This document shows positions 1 to 6,112 of a stretch of 35,123 nucleotides of DNA, piece by piece. The stretch is taken from positions 1 to 35,123 of IMG/VR virus record IMGVR_UViG_3300044960_000566. One strand, written 5' to 3'. The DNA comes from a virus. A program made the position numbers and the translations under genes. The notes beneath the pieces were generated by a model. The model saw only the letters and a list, made by a program, of their open reading frames with translations, had not been told where the DNA came from and ran no database searches. The stretch's first letter is position 1; every line of letters begins with the position of its first letter.

Positions 1-477
1 GTGTGGACGGCGTCCGGTCGTCACGCAACCACCCCCCCCCTTGGCCCGACGAAAGCGACGTTCCTTGCCACTTCCCCGCCGTCGGTCACGCTCCCGTGCA
101 CAGGAACGGCAGTACCGATGGCCGCGGTACAGGTAGACGTTGTCCTCATCGACCAGAGAGTGACCCCGGCGGCACTCCGTCTTCGAAGCGTTCATAGCCG
201 ACGGGCTTTGCCCCCGGATCACGTTCTGGCGGTGGTCGACCTCTTCGAGATGGGCCGGGTTGACGCACCTTCGGTTCCGGCAGAGGTGGTCAATCTCCAT
301 CTCGGCTCCGATGGGTCCTCTGGCCCGCTCGAAGCTGAAGCGATGCGCGAGCACGACAACGCCGCGGCCGACGCTGAAGCGGCCATAGCCGTTGCGCATC
401 GTGCATGCGACCCAGACCCAGCAGCCCGTGGATGGAACCTCCACCCACTTTGCATCGAAGCGCTCGTCGACCGTCAT
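1..477 (-). CDS. HNH (HNH_3-type) homing-like endonuclease, 3' end beyond window
   Basis: An HNH nuclease that nicks or cuts DNA; phage copies next to terminase often help packaging-site cleavage. Residues 62-77 read IDHLCRNRRCVNPAHL, the HNH_3 core with D63, H64, N73 and H76, preceded by GYGRFSVGRG and AHRFSFERARGPIG, the family's usual N-terminal strands. A second Cys/His pair set (C102, H106, C123, C126) follows. The ATG at 477 overlaps the stop of the upstream HNH gene as ATGA. The frame stays open to position 1 (159 codons). It crosses a run of nine C (32-40). One base more there would switch to a frame that, if the molecule is circular, ends in TGA on the terminase small subunit start. 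The gene looks less GC-rich than its neighbours, as HNH elements often do. Family call is firm; the C-terminus is unknown. Confidence 0.85.
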   Translation of the reverse strand, partial: MTVDERFDAKWVEVPSTGCWVWVACTMRNGYGRFSVGRGVVVLAHRFSFERARGPIGAEMEIDHLCRNRRCVNPAHLEEVDHRQNVIRGQSPSAMNASKTECRRGHSLVDEDNVYLYRGHRYCRSCARERDRRRGSGKERRFRRAKGGGGCVTTGRRPH

Positions 478-749
478 CTCGTGCCCTTCCTGCTGTTGCA
501 CCGCCGGCATCGCGTCGTGTGATTCATCCGGTCCCAGATCGCCCCGCCCGCCGCGACCGGCACGACGTGGTCGCAGGTGAGCGGGTTGTCGGGGGACCCC
601 GTGTGCCGGCAGTCCGTGCACCACGGCTGACGCGCGATCTGCCGGGCAGAGGCCCGCTTCCAGGCGGCCGTGTTGCGCCACGAGCGACCGGGGTCGCGGT
701 GGCGCGGGGTGCCGGCCGGGACGGGATCTCCGGCTGATGTTAGGCGCAT
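474..749 (-). CDS. HNH endonuclease, small phage type
   Basis: A 91-residue HNH nuclease of the kind found beside terminase genes, where it supports DNA cleavage during packaging. The sequence shows CTDC (residues 44-47), CDHVVPVAAGG (59-69, catalytic D60-H61), N76 and CRRCNSRKG (81-89). These are a zinc-bound beta-beta-alpha metal fold with four Cys. Longer open frame continues upstream, but the ATG at 749 sits after a hairpin and gives the expected length, so I chose it. The stop overlaps the next HNH gene by ATGA, so the two nucleases are probably translated together. Having two different HNH subfamilies back to back is unusual. Confidence 0.8.
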   Translation of the reverse strand: MRLTSAGDPVPAGTPRHRDPGRSWRNTAAWKRASARQIARQPWCTDCRHTGSPDNPLTCDHVVPVAAGGAIWDRMNHTTRCRRCNSRKGTR

Positions 750-764
750 GCGTGGCAACGAGAA

Positions 765-785
765 GAGCCGCCTCGCGGGCGGCTC
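765..785 (-). terminator. GC hairpin between early operon and HNH genes
   Basis: A perfect 8-bp stem (GAGCCGCC / GGCGGCTC) with a 5-nt loop lies in the 103-bp gap between two minus-strand genes. On the minus strand it is followed by TTCTCGTT, a weak U-tract. It could end or attenuate the early transcript. The same gap is the obvious place for a promoter serving the HNH-terminase late block if the genome is circular; I see no convincing -35/-10 pair. Confidence 0.45.
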
Positions 786-852
786 GGGAGACGCTGGTCG
801 GGGCTCCGGAGATAGCTCCGCCCCCAAGTGCCCGCCCGGGTGGACGACGCCT

Positions 853-1116
853 TCACCCTCTCGCGTCACCCTTCGGGGGGCGGGAGAACCGTAGCACGGC
901 CGGATGACGGTGGGGAGTCGTGCCCCTGATCGCACCTGCCTCCATGCCGACCACGGGGATTCGGGGCAGCTGCTCGCCCGCGCCGGGGACGTGCAGCGTG
1001 ATGGTCATCTTCGCGGCTTCGGCGGGCTCGGCCTCCATCAGCGCCCTCGCCACCTGCGCCAGGCGCTCGCGCTCCTCGGCCCTGCGCTGGGAGTCAGTCT
1101 TCAGCCGTCTGGGCAT
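853..1116 (-). CDS. hypothetical protein
   Basis: An 87-residue protein of unknown function. The N-terminal half is charged and helical (RRAEERERLAQVARALMEAE), the middle has a short hydrophobic strand (KMTITLHVPG), and the end is basic. The ATG at 1116 is preceded by GAGGAGG at good spacing, which supports this start. It overlaps the end of the upstream HTH gene by 23 bases. It is the last gene of the long leftward early operon before a 103-bp gap. No motif gives a role; the N-terminal part resembles small DNA-associated phage proteins only in composition. Confidence 0.6.
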   Translation of the reverse strand: MPRRLKTDSQRRAEERERLAQVARALMEAEPAEAAKMTITLHVPGAGEQLPRIPVVGMEAGAIRGTTPHRHPAVLRFSRPPKGDARG

Positions 1117-1312
1117 GCAGCTCCTCCTCGACCTTGCGGTCCGCTCGGGCCAGCGTGTCGGCCACGGTCCCGCGGCTCACCCGCCGGAAGTACGCGATCG
1201 CCCGGTGCGAGATGCCGCGCTCGGCCATGGCCCAGGTCAGGTACTCGGTGTCGGTCAGCACCCGACGGGCGGCGGCGAAGCGGACCGGGTCGCCCTCGAT
1301 CGCCGGCGTCAC
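1094..1312 (-). CDS. small helix-turn-helix protein
   Basis: A 72-residue probable DNA-binding protein. After an N-terminal extension the segment LTDTEYLTWAMAERGISH followed by RAIAYFRRVSRGTVADTLARADRK reads as a helix-turn-helix like sigma-70 region 4 or a resolvase-type HTH: two helices, a turn at RGISH, and a recognition helix at SRGTVADTL. The GTG start at 1312 overlaps the preceding stop as GTGA, the operon's usual coupling. It could regulate transcription or bind the nearby iteron region 200 bases upstream; neither is shown. A longer upstream open frame is a composition artefact. Confidence 0.65.
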   Translation of the reverse strand: MTPAIEGDPVRFAAARRVLTDTEYLTWAMAERGISHRAIAYFRRVSRGTVADTLARADRKVEEELHAQTAED

Positions 1313-1440
1313 TCCACCTCCCCGTACTCCACGCACCACGCCGCCCGGGCCAGGCGGTTGCGCCAGGCGGCGGCGTGGGCCGTGAAGGCGCTCACACGTC
1401 CTCGTGGCGCCGCAGGGTCCCCGCCGCGGGTGCTGACCAT
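1309..1440 (-). CDS. small conserved-looking phage protein (43 aa)
   Basis: A 43-residue protein ending FTAHAAAWRNRLARAAWCVEYGEVE, rich in Trp, Ala and Arg, probably one amphipathic helix. I have a sense of similar short proteins in other high-GC phages but cannot name a family. The ATG at 1440 is preceded by GAGAGGAG about nine bases upstream, a good ribosome binding site. Its stop overlaps the next gene's GTG (GTGA). It is the first gene after the 195-bp repeat-rich gap downstream of the primase-helicase gene. Confidence 0.55.
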   Translation of the reverse strand: MVSTRGGDPAAPRGRVSAFTAHAAAWRNRLARAAWCVEYGEVE

Positions 1441-1469
1441 CAGGCTGCTCCTCTCGTCGCCGTCCTCGC

Positions 1470-1515
1470 GCGCACGCGCGTAGGCGCGCGTGCGCCCGCA
1501 CCCCCTTCGGGGGTG
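1470..1515. other. two adjacent strong GC hairpins
   Basis: The first is an 11-bp perfect inverted repeat, GCGCACGCGCG (1470-1480) and CGCGCGTGCGC (1485-1495), loop TAGG. The second is CACCCCC (1499-1505) and GGGGGTG (1509-1515), loop TTC. Neither is followed by a T-run on either strand, so these are not classic intrinsic terminators. They sit between the start of the 43-aa gene and the iteron cluster, so they may be part of an origin structure or a factor-dependent pause. Confidence 0.6.
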
Positions 1516-1518
1516 GTG

Positions 1519-1691
1519 CAGGGTGCGCCCCGCCCGCCCTGCGTACCTCGGTCCAAGGGGCGCACCCTGGGGCGCACAGGGGCGCACCCTTCGATTTGCA
1601 GGGATTTTTGAGGGGCGCACCTTGGGTCGCACCTTTCAGAACAGTTCCTCAGGAGGGGCCGCTTCGCCAGGGTGCGCCCCGGGTGCGCCCC
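1519..1691. repeat. iteron-like cluster of GGGTGCGCCCC, candidate replication origin
   Basis: Five exact copies of the 11-mer GGGTGCGCCCC occur: plus orientation at 1521, 1670 and 1681, reverse at 1557 and 1579. Near copies lie at 1569, 1612 and 1624 (reverse). The middle holds the only A/T-rich patch nearby (1591-1611, with GATTT and GATTTTT). Repeats with mixed orientation around a meltable patch, touching the 3' end of the replicative primase-helicase gene, are what a phage origin or initiator-binding site looks like. The last two copies lie inside the helicase coding sequence. That this is the origin is inference. Confidence 0.6.
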
Positions 1692-3486
1692 TCGTTGCGT
1701 CGTCAACTTCATGCCCATCTTCAGACTCCCGGAAGGGGTGAAGCGATCGGTACGTCAGGCCACCTCCGCCGTGCATTCCGGTGGCCTCGATTCGCTCGAC
1801 GTGACCGCTGCGCACGAGCTCCACCAGGGCCTCGCGCTTGTAGCCGGTCTTGCCCCGCACGCCGGCCTCGATGACCCGCTGTGAGACCGGCTCGTCCTGC
1901 TCCTCAAGGAACACCGACACGCGTTCCATGAGCGCCGTCGGCCGCCAGCGGTCGGTCGTCCGGCCGAGCTCCAGTCGCCACGGGACCTCCGCGCGCAGGT
2001 CGAGCGCGAACTCGCCGACCCGGCGGCCCTCACCCCGCTCATGCCAGCCGGGGCGGTCCTTACCGGCGCGAACGATCGCGCGACCCTGCGGGCGGGCCCG
2101 GGTCGGTGGCTCCCCCACCAGCTCGACCGACAGGTGCACGTCGACCCCACCGACCTTCCGCTCAGACCCGTAGGCCCAGCGGCCCCGGCTGTCGCGGTCC
2201 TTGCTGACGTGGTCGACGATCACCGTTGCCACTCCGGCGCCGTGGAAGATCCCGACGACGCGACGCAGGAACGTCTGCACGTCGGCGGTCTTGTTCGGGT
2301 CGAGCCCGCACAACTCCAGGGCCGGGTTGAGCGCGTCCACCACCGCCATCGCCGGGCGCCGCTCGTCGCAGACGCGCTCCATGACCCGGCCGGCCTCCTC
2401 GTCGAATGGCCGGTCGGGGGCGAGGTAGAGGAGGCGGGTGCTGACCGCCTCACGCGGCGCGCCCAGGGCCTCCAGGCGCTCGATGAGCGTCGCCACCCCC
2501 ATGCCGTCGGCGTCCCACCAGAGGACGGTCTGCCCTGACGCCAGCAGCTCCGCGCAGGCAGCGGCCGCGATCCAGGACTTGAGCGTCTCCGGCTCGCCCG
2601 AGAGCAGGTGGCGGGCCCCCCGGTAGATGAGCGCCCCCGATGACCCGCGCAGGATCTCGGGGGGCTCGGGAGTGCGCTCGGCCGCCGCGTAGACGTCGGC
2701 CAGCGGCTCCCAGGTGTCGGGCGAGGGGTCGTCGGAGCGCTGGACGGACACGAAGTCCTCCAGGCCGAGGCCCTCGCCCAGGTGGTCGGCGGCGTCCTTG
2801 CCGGCGGCCGCCTCGACGATCCGAACCGATCGCGCGAGCCCTTCCAGGGTCGCGGCGACCTGGGCCGCGTGCTCTCGGCCCGAGTCATCCCGGTCGGCCA
2901 CGATGACGACCTCGGCGCCGCGCAGGTGCTCGGCGTACTCGGGCCGCCACTTCTTCGCTCCGCCTGAGTTGCAGGTCGCGACCTCGCCGGCGGCCTCCAG
3001 GGCGTGCACGTCCTTCTCGCCCTCGGCGATCCAGACCCGGCGGCCCTCGGCGACGGCGGCAATGACCTGTGGGAGGCGGTACGGCACGCGCCGCACGCCG
3101 CGCAGGTTCCAGGTCCACCCGTCGCGACTCTCAGGGTCAGGTCGACGCTGACGGAACGACTTCCCGGCGAAGCGCACGACCTCGAACAGCAGCTCGCCCT
3201 GCTCGTCCACGTAGGGGTAGCGGGCCTCGATGGCGTCGTGTGAGCCGCCGTTGCGGCGCTTGGTGGCGTCGAACAGATCCCCCATCTCCAGCCCGATCGC
3301 GGCGACGACGGCCTCGGCGGGGCATCCCGCGTGGCAGTGCACGACCACGCGACCGTCCCGGCCCTCGGAGACCGAGAGGCTCGGGTTGCGGTCCTCGTGG
3401 GCCGGGCAGGTCCAGTCGCCGGACCTGTCCCGGCGGCACCCGGCCGCCTCCAGGGCGCCCAGGACACGTGTGAGCGGGGTCGCCAA
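1636..3486 (-). CDS. primase-helicase fusion (zinc ribbon, TOPRIM, RepA-like ATPase)
   Basis: A replication enzyme joining RNA primer synthesis to DNA unwinding. Order: zinc ribbon with CPAH (residues 27-30) and CHAGC (51-55); TOPRIM around 150-230 with IAEGEKD and VADRDDSG; RecA-fold ATPase around 300-450 with SGEPETLKSW, VVDALNP and VIVDHVSKD; a C-terminal winged-helix-like tail. The Walker A loop has Leu before the key Lys instead of Gly. I prefer the TTG at 3486, which puts a normal zinc-ribbon lead-in at the N-terminus. An ATG at 3537 lacks a ribosome binding site and overlaps the upstream gene, but cannot be excluded. The ATPase resembles RepA-type hexameric helicases (AAA_25) more than DnaB. 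The 3' end contains two iteron copies. Confidence 0.85.
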   Translation of the reverse strand: MATPLTRVLGALEAAGCRRDRSGDWTCPAHEDRNPSLSVSEGRDGRVVVHCHAGCPAEAVVAAIGLEMGDLFDATKRRNGGSHDAIEARYPYVDEQGELLFEVVRFAGKSFRQRRPDPESRDGWTWNLRGVRRVPYRLPQVIAAVAEGRRVWIAEGEKDVHALEAAGEVATCNSGGAKKWRPEYAEHLRGAEVVIVADRDDSGREHAAQVAATLEGLARSVRIVEAAAGKDAADHLGEGLGLEDFVSVQRSDDPSPDTWEPLADVYAAAERTPEPPEILRGSSGALIYRGARHLLSGEPETLKSWIAAAACAELLASGQTVLWWDADGMGVATLIERLEALGAPREAVSTRLLYLAPDRPFDEEAGRVMERVCDERRPAMAVVDALNPALELCGLDPNKTADVQTFLRRVVGIFHGAGVATVIVDHVSKDRDSRGRWAYGSERKVGGVDVHLSVELVGEPPTRARPQGRAIVRAGKDRPGWHERGEGRRVGEFALDLRAEVPWRLELGRTTDRWRPTALMERVSVFLEEQDEPVSQRVIEAGVRGKTGYKREALVELVRSGHVERIEATGMHGGGGLTYRSLHPFRESEDGHEVDDATRGAPGAHPGEAAPPEELF

Positions 3487-3491
3487 CGTGC

Positions 3492-3677
3492 TCAGCGCGC
3501 GTTGTCCTCGTCCTCCTGAAGGTCCGACACGGCACATCGCAGGTGGCCGATCGCGCTCGCAAGGGGCGCGTCCGGCTCCACCGTGTAGGAGTGCTGGGCG
3601 TCAGAGAGCGCCTTCTCGGCGAACATGAGGGCCGAGCGGCGCTTGCGGGAGCGGAACTCCTCGATGTCGTGGATCAC
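3492..3677 (-). CDS. hypothetical protein (61 aa)
   Basis: A 61-residue acidic helical protein; it contains EEFRSRKRRSALMFAEKAL and ends LRCAVSDLQEDEDNAR. No known family. GTG at 3677 overlaps the end of the short reading frame upstream (GTGA), the same coupling as elsewhere in the operon. It lies immediately upstream of the primase-helicase gene and would be co-translated with it. A role in replication is only suggested by position. Confidence 0.55.
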   Translation of the reverse strand: MIHDIEEFRSRKRRSALMFAEKALSDAQHSYTVEPDAPLASAIGHLRCAVSDLQEDEDNAR

Positions 3678-3748
3678 TGCCCGTCCTCTCTCTCGTCGTC
3701 GCTCAGATGCCCCGCCAGCCGGCCAAGCTCGGCCTCCACGTCCGCCAC
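3674..3748 (-). pseudogene. short reading frame, apparently missing its 5' end
   Basis: The minus-strand frame ending at 3674 has protein-like composition back to about 3785 (AHDALDDAEG, then VADVEAELGRLAGHLSDDE), but no ATG, GTG or TTG occurs at its natural beginning. The first usable start is GTG at 3748, giving 24 residues. The divergent plus-strand gene on the other side also looks coding upstream of its first start codon. The likeliest reading is a 5' truncation by a rearrangement near 3785-3792, or an assembly join. It may also be a genuine micro-ORF. Confidence 0.35.
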
Positions 3749-3847
3749 GCACCCCTCGGCGTCGTCCAGCGCGTCGTGCGCGAGTAGACGAGCAACCCCG
3801 ACGGGTGGCGCTACGCCTGGGGCGAGCCGGTCCCGGGCGCCGAGGAC

Positions 3848-4297
3848 ATGACCATCTCCAGCCTCTACAACCTGCCCGTGGTCGGCCGGTGGGTGCTCGT
3901 GCCGCGCAGCCTCGCCGGCAACGAGCCCGAGCTGGCCTGGTGCCTCGAGGAGCCCCAGCCCGATGAGGCCGAGCGGGAGCGCCTGGCGCGCATGCGGGCC
4001 AACGACCCATCCATCCCGGCCGACACGATGCTCGTGCCGCTCGCCGAGTGGGACCGCCGCGCGTCCGAGCCGATCGGCATGTGGGCGCCCGAGCTCCACC
4101 CAGAGCGCCTGCTCGACGTCGCCGCCGTCGCGCGGCTGGCCGGCGTCACCCCGGAGACCGTGCGGACCTACCTCTCGCGCGGCACCATCCCGCGCCCGCA
4201 GGGGCACCTGATGGGCTCGCCCTGGTGGACGCGCCCCGTGATCGAGCGGTGGCTGGCCGAGCGTCGCGGCCCGGGGCGGCCGAGGAAGCGATCGTAG
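3848..4297 (+). CDS. excisionase/MerR-like helix-turn-helix protein
   Basis: A 149-residue protein on the strand opposite to its neighbours. Residues about 85-140 carry LLDVAAVARLAGVTPETV and then YLSRGTIPRPQG with GSPWWTRPVIERWLAERRG, the pattern of MerR/excisionase-type HTH proteins with a wing. The N-terminal 80 residues (NLPVVGRWVLVPRS, LAWCLEEPQ) match no family I know. The frame is coding-like before the ATG (NPDGWRYAWGEPVPGAED, from 3793) but a TAG at 3784 and no alternative start intervene, so the true N-terminus may be lost. It converges on the resolvase gene with two bases between stops. It could be a regulator or a recombination directionality factor; no integrase is present to pair with. 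Confidence 0.7.
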   Translation: MTISSLYNLPVVGRWVLVPRSLAGNEPELAWCLEEPQPDEAERERLARMRANDPSIPADTMLVPLAEWDRRASEPIGMWAPELHPERLLDVAAVARLAGVTPETVRTYLSRGTIPRPQGHLMGSPWWTRPVIERWLAERRGPGRPRKRS

Positions 4298-4299
4298 CC

Positions 4300-4797
4300 T
4301 CACGCGGCCTCCACCAGCTCGACCATCGCCGCCGAGACCGCGATCGCCAGCGCGTCGGCCGAGTCCTGGGAGTCGACCTCGAACGGCGCCCGGCTGGCGG
4401 CCCAGAACATCACTTCCGCCTTGTGCGCGTTCCCCTTGCCGAGCACGTCTTTCTTCCAGGTGCCGGCGTCGCGCATGATCTGCGGCGCGTGCCGCCACCT
4501 GGCGCGGCAGGCTTCCTCGACGGCCTCCTGCACCTTCACGATCTCTCGGAACCGGGAGACGTTGTTGACCCAGGGGGGCTGCTCGATCCCGATCCGGCAG
4601 ACCTCGAAACCGCCCTGGGCGCAGATGCCATCAACGGAGTGCAGGGAGTCGCGGACCTGCTCGAAGCGCCATCCGCAGTCGGGCCGGTCGATGGAGTCGG
4701 TGGCCGCCCAGATTGCGCGGTGAGGCGCCTCGAAGGTCACGAGCGCCAGGCCGAGGCGGGTCGGCTGAGGGTCGACGCCGAGGACGACTTGGGTCAC
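4300..4797 (-). CDS. RuvC-like Holliday junction resolvase
   Basis: A 165-residue nuclease expected to cut four-way DNA junctions made during replication or recombination so that branched DNA can be packaged. The RNase H fold is visible: LGVDPQPTRLG with D9, RIGIEQP with E72, NAHKAEV near 123-129, and DSQDSADALAIA with D145 and D148. These are the four acidic residues of RuvC-type enzymes. Length is normal for the family. The start ATG overlaps the upstream stop (4794-4797) as ATGA-type coupling. It faces the plus-strand HTH gene tail to tail. Confidence 0.8.
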   Translation of the reverse strand: MTQVVLGVDPQPTRLGLALVTFEAPHRAIWAATDSIDRPDCGWRFEQVRDSLHSVDGICAQGGFEVCRIGIEQPPWVNNVSRFREIVKVQEAVEEACRARWRHAPQIMRDAGTWKKDVLGKGNAHKAEVMFWAASRAPFEVDSQDSADALAIAVSAAMVELVEAA

Positions 4798-5069
4798 CGG
4801 CCCTCCGCGACGAGATTGGCGTCGAACCTCGTCAGCCCCTCGCGCATCCGCTCACGCAGGTGCTCGGGTGCGGCCTCGGTCGCACGCACGCACCGGCCGT
4901 AGTCGGCACGGTCAGCGGGGTAGCGCACGTCCTCCCACTCGCACAGACCCATCGCCCAGCAGATGAGCGCGTTGGAGGAGAGGCCGGTGTCCCGGCACCC
5001 CCAGCCGTCCGGAGACAGGAACCGGGCGGCCAGGTAGTCGCGCTCGGCGCGGATCTGGGCCTCGGTCAC
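4794..5069 (-). CDS. hypothetical protein (91 aa)
   Basis: A 91-residue soluble protein without signal or membrane segment. It contains RAERDYLAARFLSPDGWGC, CWAMGLCEWEDVRYPADRAD and a helical end, APEHLRERMREGLTRF. The DYGRC...APEHLRERM pattern looks like a recurring phage early protein but I cannot assign a function. GTG at 5069 overlaps the preceding stop (GTGA), which sets the start. It is part of the tightly coupled run 4300-5917. Confidence 0.55.
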   Translation of the reverse strand: MTEAQIRAERDYLAARFLSPDGWGCRDTGLSSNALICWAMGLCEWEDVRYPADRADYGRCVRATEAAPEHLRERMREGLTRFDANLVAEGR

Positions 5070-5278
5070 GTCGCCCTCCACGCCCAGTGCCCGCTCATGA
5101 CGACCTGCTCGGCCAGCCCCTGCTCGACCAGGCGGCCGAGGGCTTCCCGGACGGCATGCTCGGGCCCGTAGGCAATGAAGGCGTACAGCCCGCGCCAGCC
5201 GTGCAGCCCGCGCGGGCCGTCGATCTCCCGCGCGCGGCGCATGACGGCGAGCAGGCGCTCGTCGAGGGTCGTGCTCAC
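5066..5278 (-). CDS. hypothetical protein, possible winged helix (70 aa)
   Basis: A 70-residue protein that starts STTLDERLLAVMRRAREIDG and continues YGPEHAVREALGRLVEQGLAE with a short basic end. The order helix, helix, recognition-like helix, beta strand (EQVVMSGHWAWRAT) suggests a minimal winged helix, so DNA binding is possible. GTG at 5278 overlaps the previous stop as GTGA. No family name is safe. Confidence 0.55.
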   Translation of the reverse strand: MSTTLDERLLAVMRRAREIDGPRGLHGWRGLYAFIAYGPEHAVREALGRLVEQGLAEQVVMSGHWAWRAT

Positions 5279-5490
5279 GACCCCTCCGCCCGGCCGTCCA
5301 GCAGCTCGCGCACGACCGAGTCGTCGTCGAGCGTGATGGCGTCCAGCTCCAGGTCCGCACCCCGGTCGCCAAGAGCGGCCGTCAGGTGGTCGAGCACGCG
5401 CTGCGTGGTCAGCTCGTCCAGGCTGGCGAAGATCACCGGGCCCTCTGAGAGGGAGTGGTCGAGGATGACGTGGACGGCGAGGTCGGTCAT
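5275..5490 (-). CDS. hypothetical protein (71 aa)
   Basis: A 71-residue acidic protein beginning MTDLAVHVILDHSLSEG with PVIFASLDELTTQRVLDHL, then a helix and an acidic end (LDDDSVVRELLDGR). It reads as a small alpha/beta fold with no recognisable motif. ATG at 5490 overlaps the upstream stop (ATGA). Function unknown; the neighbours suggest an early, non-structural protein. Confidence 0.5.
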   Translation of the reverse strand: MTDLAVHVILDHSLSEGPVIFASLDELTTQRVLDHLTAALGDRGADLELDAITLDDDSVVRELLDGRAEGS

Positions 5491-5819
5491 GCGCGCTCCC
5501 ATCGCGGCAGCACGTCGACCTCCCAGCACTCGACCGGCGGCCACTCCAGCTCACGCTCAGGCCAGAGCGGGTCGTACTCGGGCAGCAGCCCCTCGACGTA
5601 GGTCCAGTACCACAAGCACCGCCCGGGCACCCTGTACGCCCAGGCCAGCCGGACGCGCAGATTCTCCGGGCCGAAGCCGGCCCATACAGGATCGAGCCGG
5701 ACGTGTGCCTCGATGGCCTCCTCGGCGCTCGGGTAGAGCTCGCGCGGCCAGAGCATCGCGCGGGTCGCTTCATCGACCGCCAGCGGGACGCCCTCGTCGC
5801 GGGTGATGGGCAGCGTCAT
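5487..5819 (-). CDS. hypothetical protein (110 aa)
   Basis: A 110-residue protein rich in Trp, Pro and Glu, with PRELYPSAEEAIEAHVRLD, VWAGFGPENLRVRLAW and repeated Trp near the C-terminus (WYWTYVEGLL, LEWPPVECWEVD). The composition suggests a compact soluble beta-rich domain. No signal peptide or membrane helix. ATG at 5819 forms ATGA with the upstream stop. I do not recognise the family. Confidence 0.5.
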   Translation of the reverse strand: MTLPITRDEGVPLAVDEATRAMLWPRELYPSAEEAIEAHVRLDPVWAGFGPENLRVRLAWAYRVPGRCLWYWTYVEGLLPEYDPLWPERELEWPPVECWEVDVLPRWERA

Positions 5820-5917
5820 GCGCCCCCCCTCCCCGCGAAGTGGTCCGCCCAGCACCGCTCCCAGCGGGCTGTGTCGTCGGCCGCGGCCTGGAGGACGAGG
5901 CGGCGGAGGCTTGTCAT
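5816..5917 (-). CDS. small protein (33 aa), first gene after regulatory gap
   Basis: A 33-residue helical peptide, MTSLRRLVLQAAADDTAR then WERCWADHFAGRGGA. ATG at 5917 (a GTG directly precedes it) lies inside the left copy of a 28-bp repeat, so regulator binding there would cover its start. Stop overlaps the next gene by ATGA. A short leader-like first gene in a coupled operon may mainly serve translation of what follows. Confidence 0.45.
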   Translation of the reverse strand: MTSLRRLVLQAAADDTARWERCWADHFAGRGGA

Positions 5918-6103
5918 CACCGGGTCATCACCGCGTGACGACCAAGGCGGTCCTATCGGGTCAAGATGCCCGTAGCCATGCCGGAGAACCCCATTCCCAT
6001 GCGGCCCATCGGAGCGGCGTGGGAGTCGAACCGGGGCGTCAACCATGCGGGTTCTCCCCACTTGGCCCGGATTCTGTCATCACCGAGGCATCACGACGTG
6101 ACG
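5913..6103 (-). promoter_or_regulatory. intergenic control region with 28-bp repeats and a long inverted repeat
   Basis: Between the amino-methyltransferase gene and the next leftward gene lie two copies of a 28-bp sequence (5913-5940 and 6076-6103, 24 of 28 identical). On the minus strand each contains GTGATG motifs; the left copy has GGTGATGAC twice. Between them GGAGAACCC (5983-5991) and GGGTTCTCC (6049-6057) form a 9-bp inverted repeat spanning 75 bases. Such paired sites look like operators or an internal promoter for genes 5917 to 4300. I see no confident -35/-10 pair. Confidence 0.5.
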
Positions 6104-6112
6104 GAAACGACA

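Noticed and set aside
1-522. Plus-strand gene at the left end
   Set aside because: It is the antisense of the HNH_3 nuclease, whose motifs are unmistakable on the minus strand.
3848-4297. Integrase-linked excisionase marking an att site
   Set aside because: HTH type fits, but no integrase, att-like repeat or tRNA end is visible in the window.
5983-6057. tRNA-like element: 75 bases with 7-bp matching ends and a GTTCGAC stretch
   Set aside because: No D, anticodon or T stem pairs on either strand; only the ends and a loop-like motif match.
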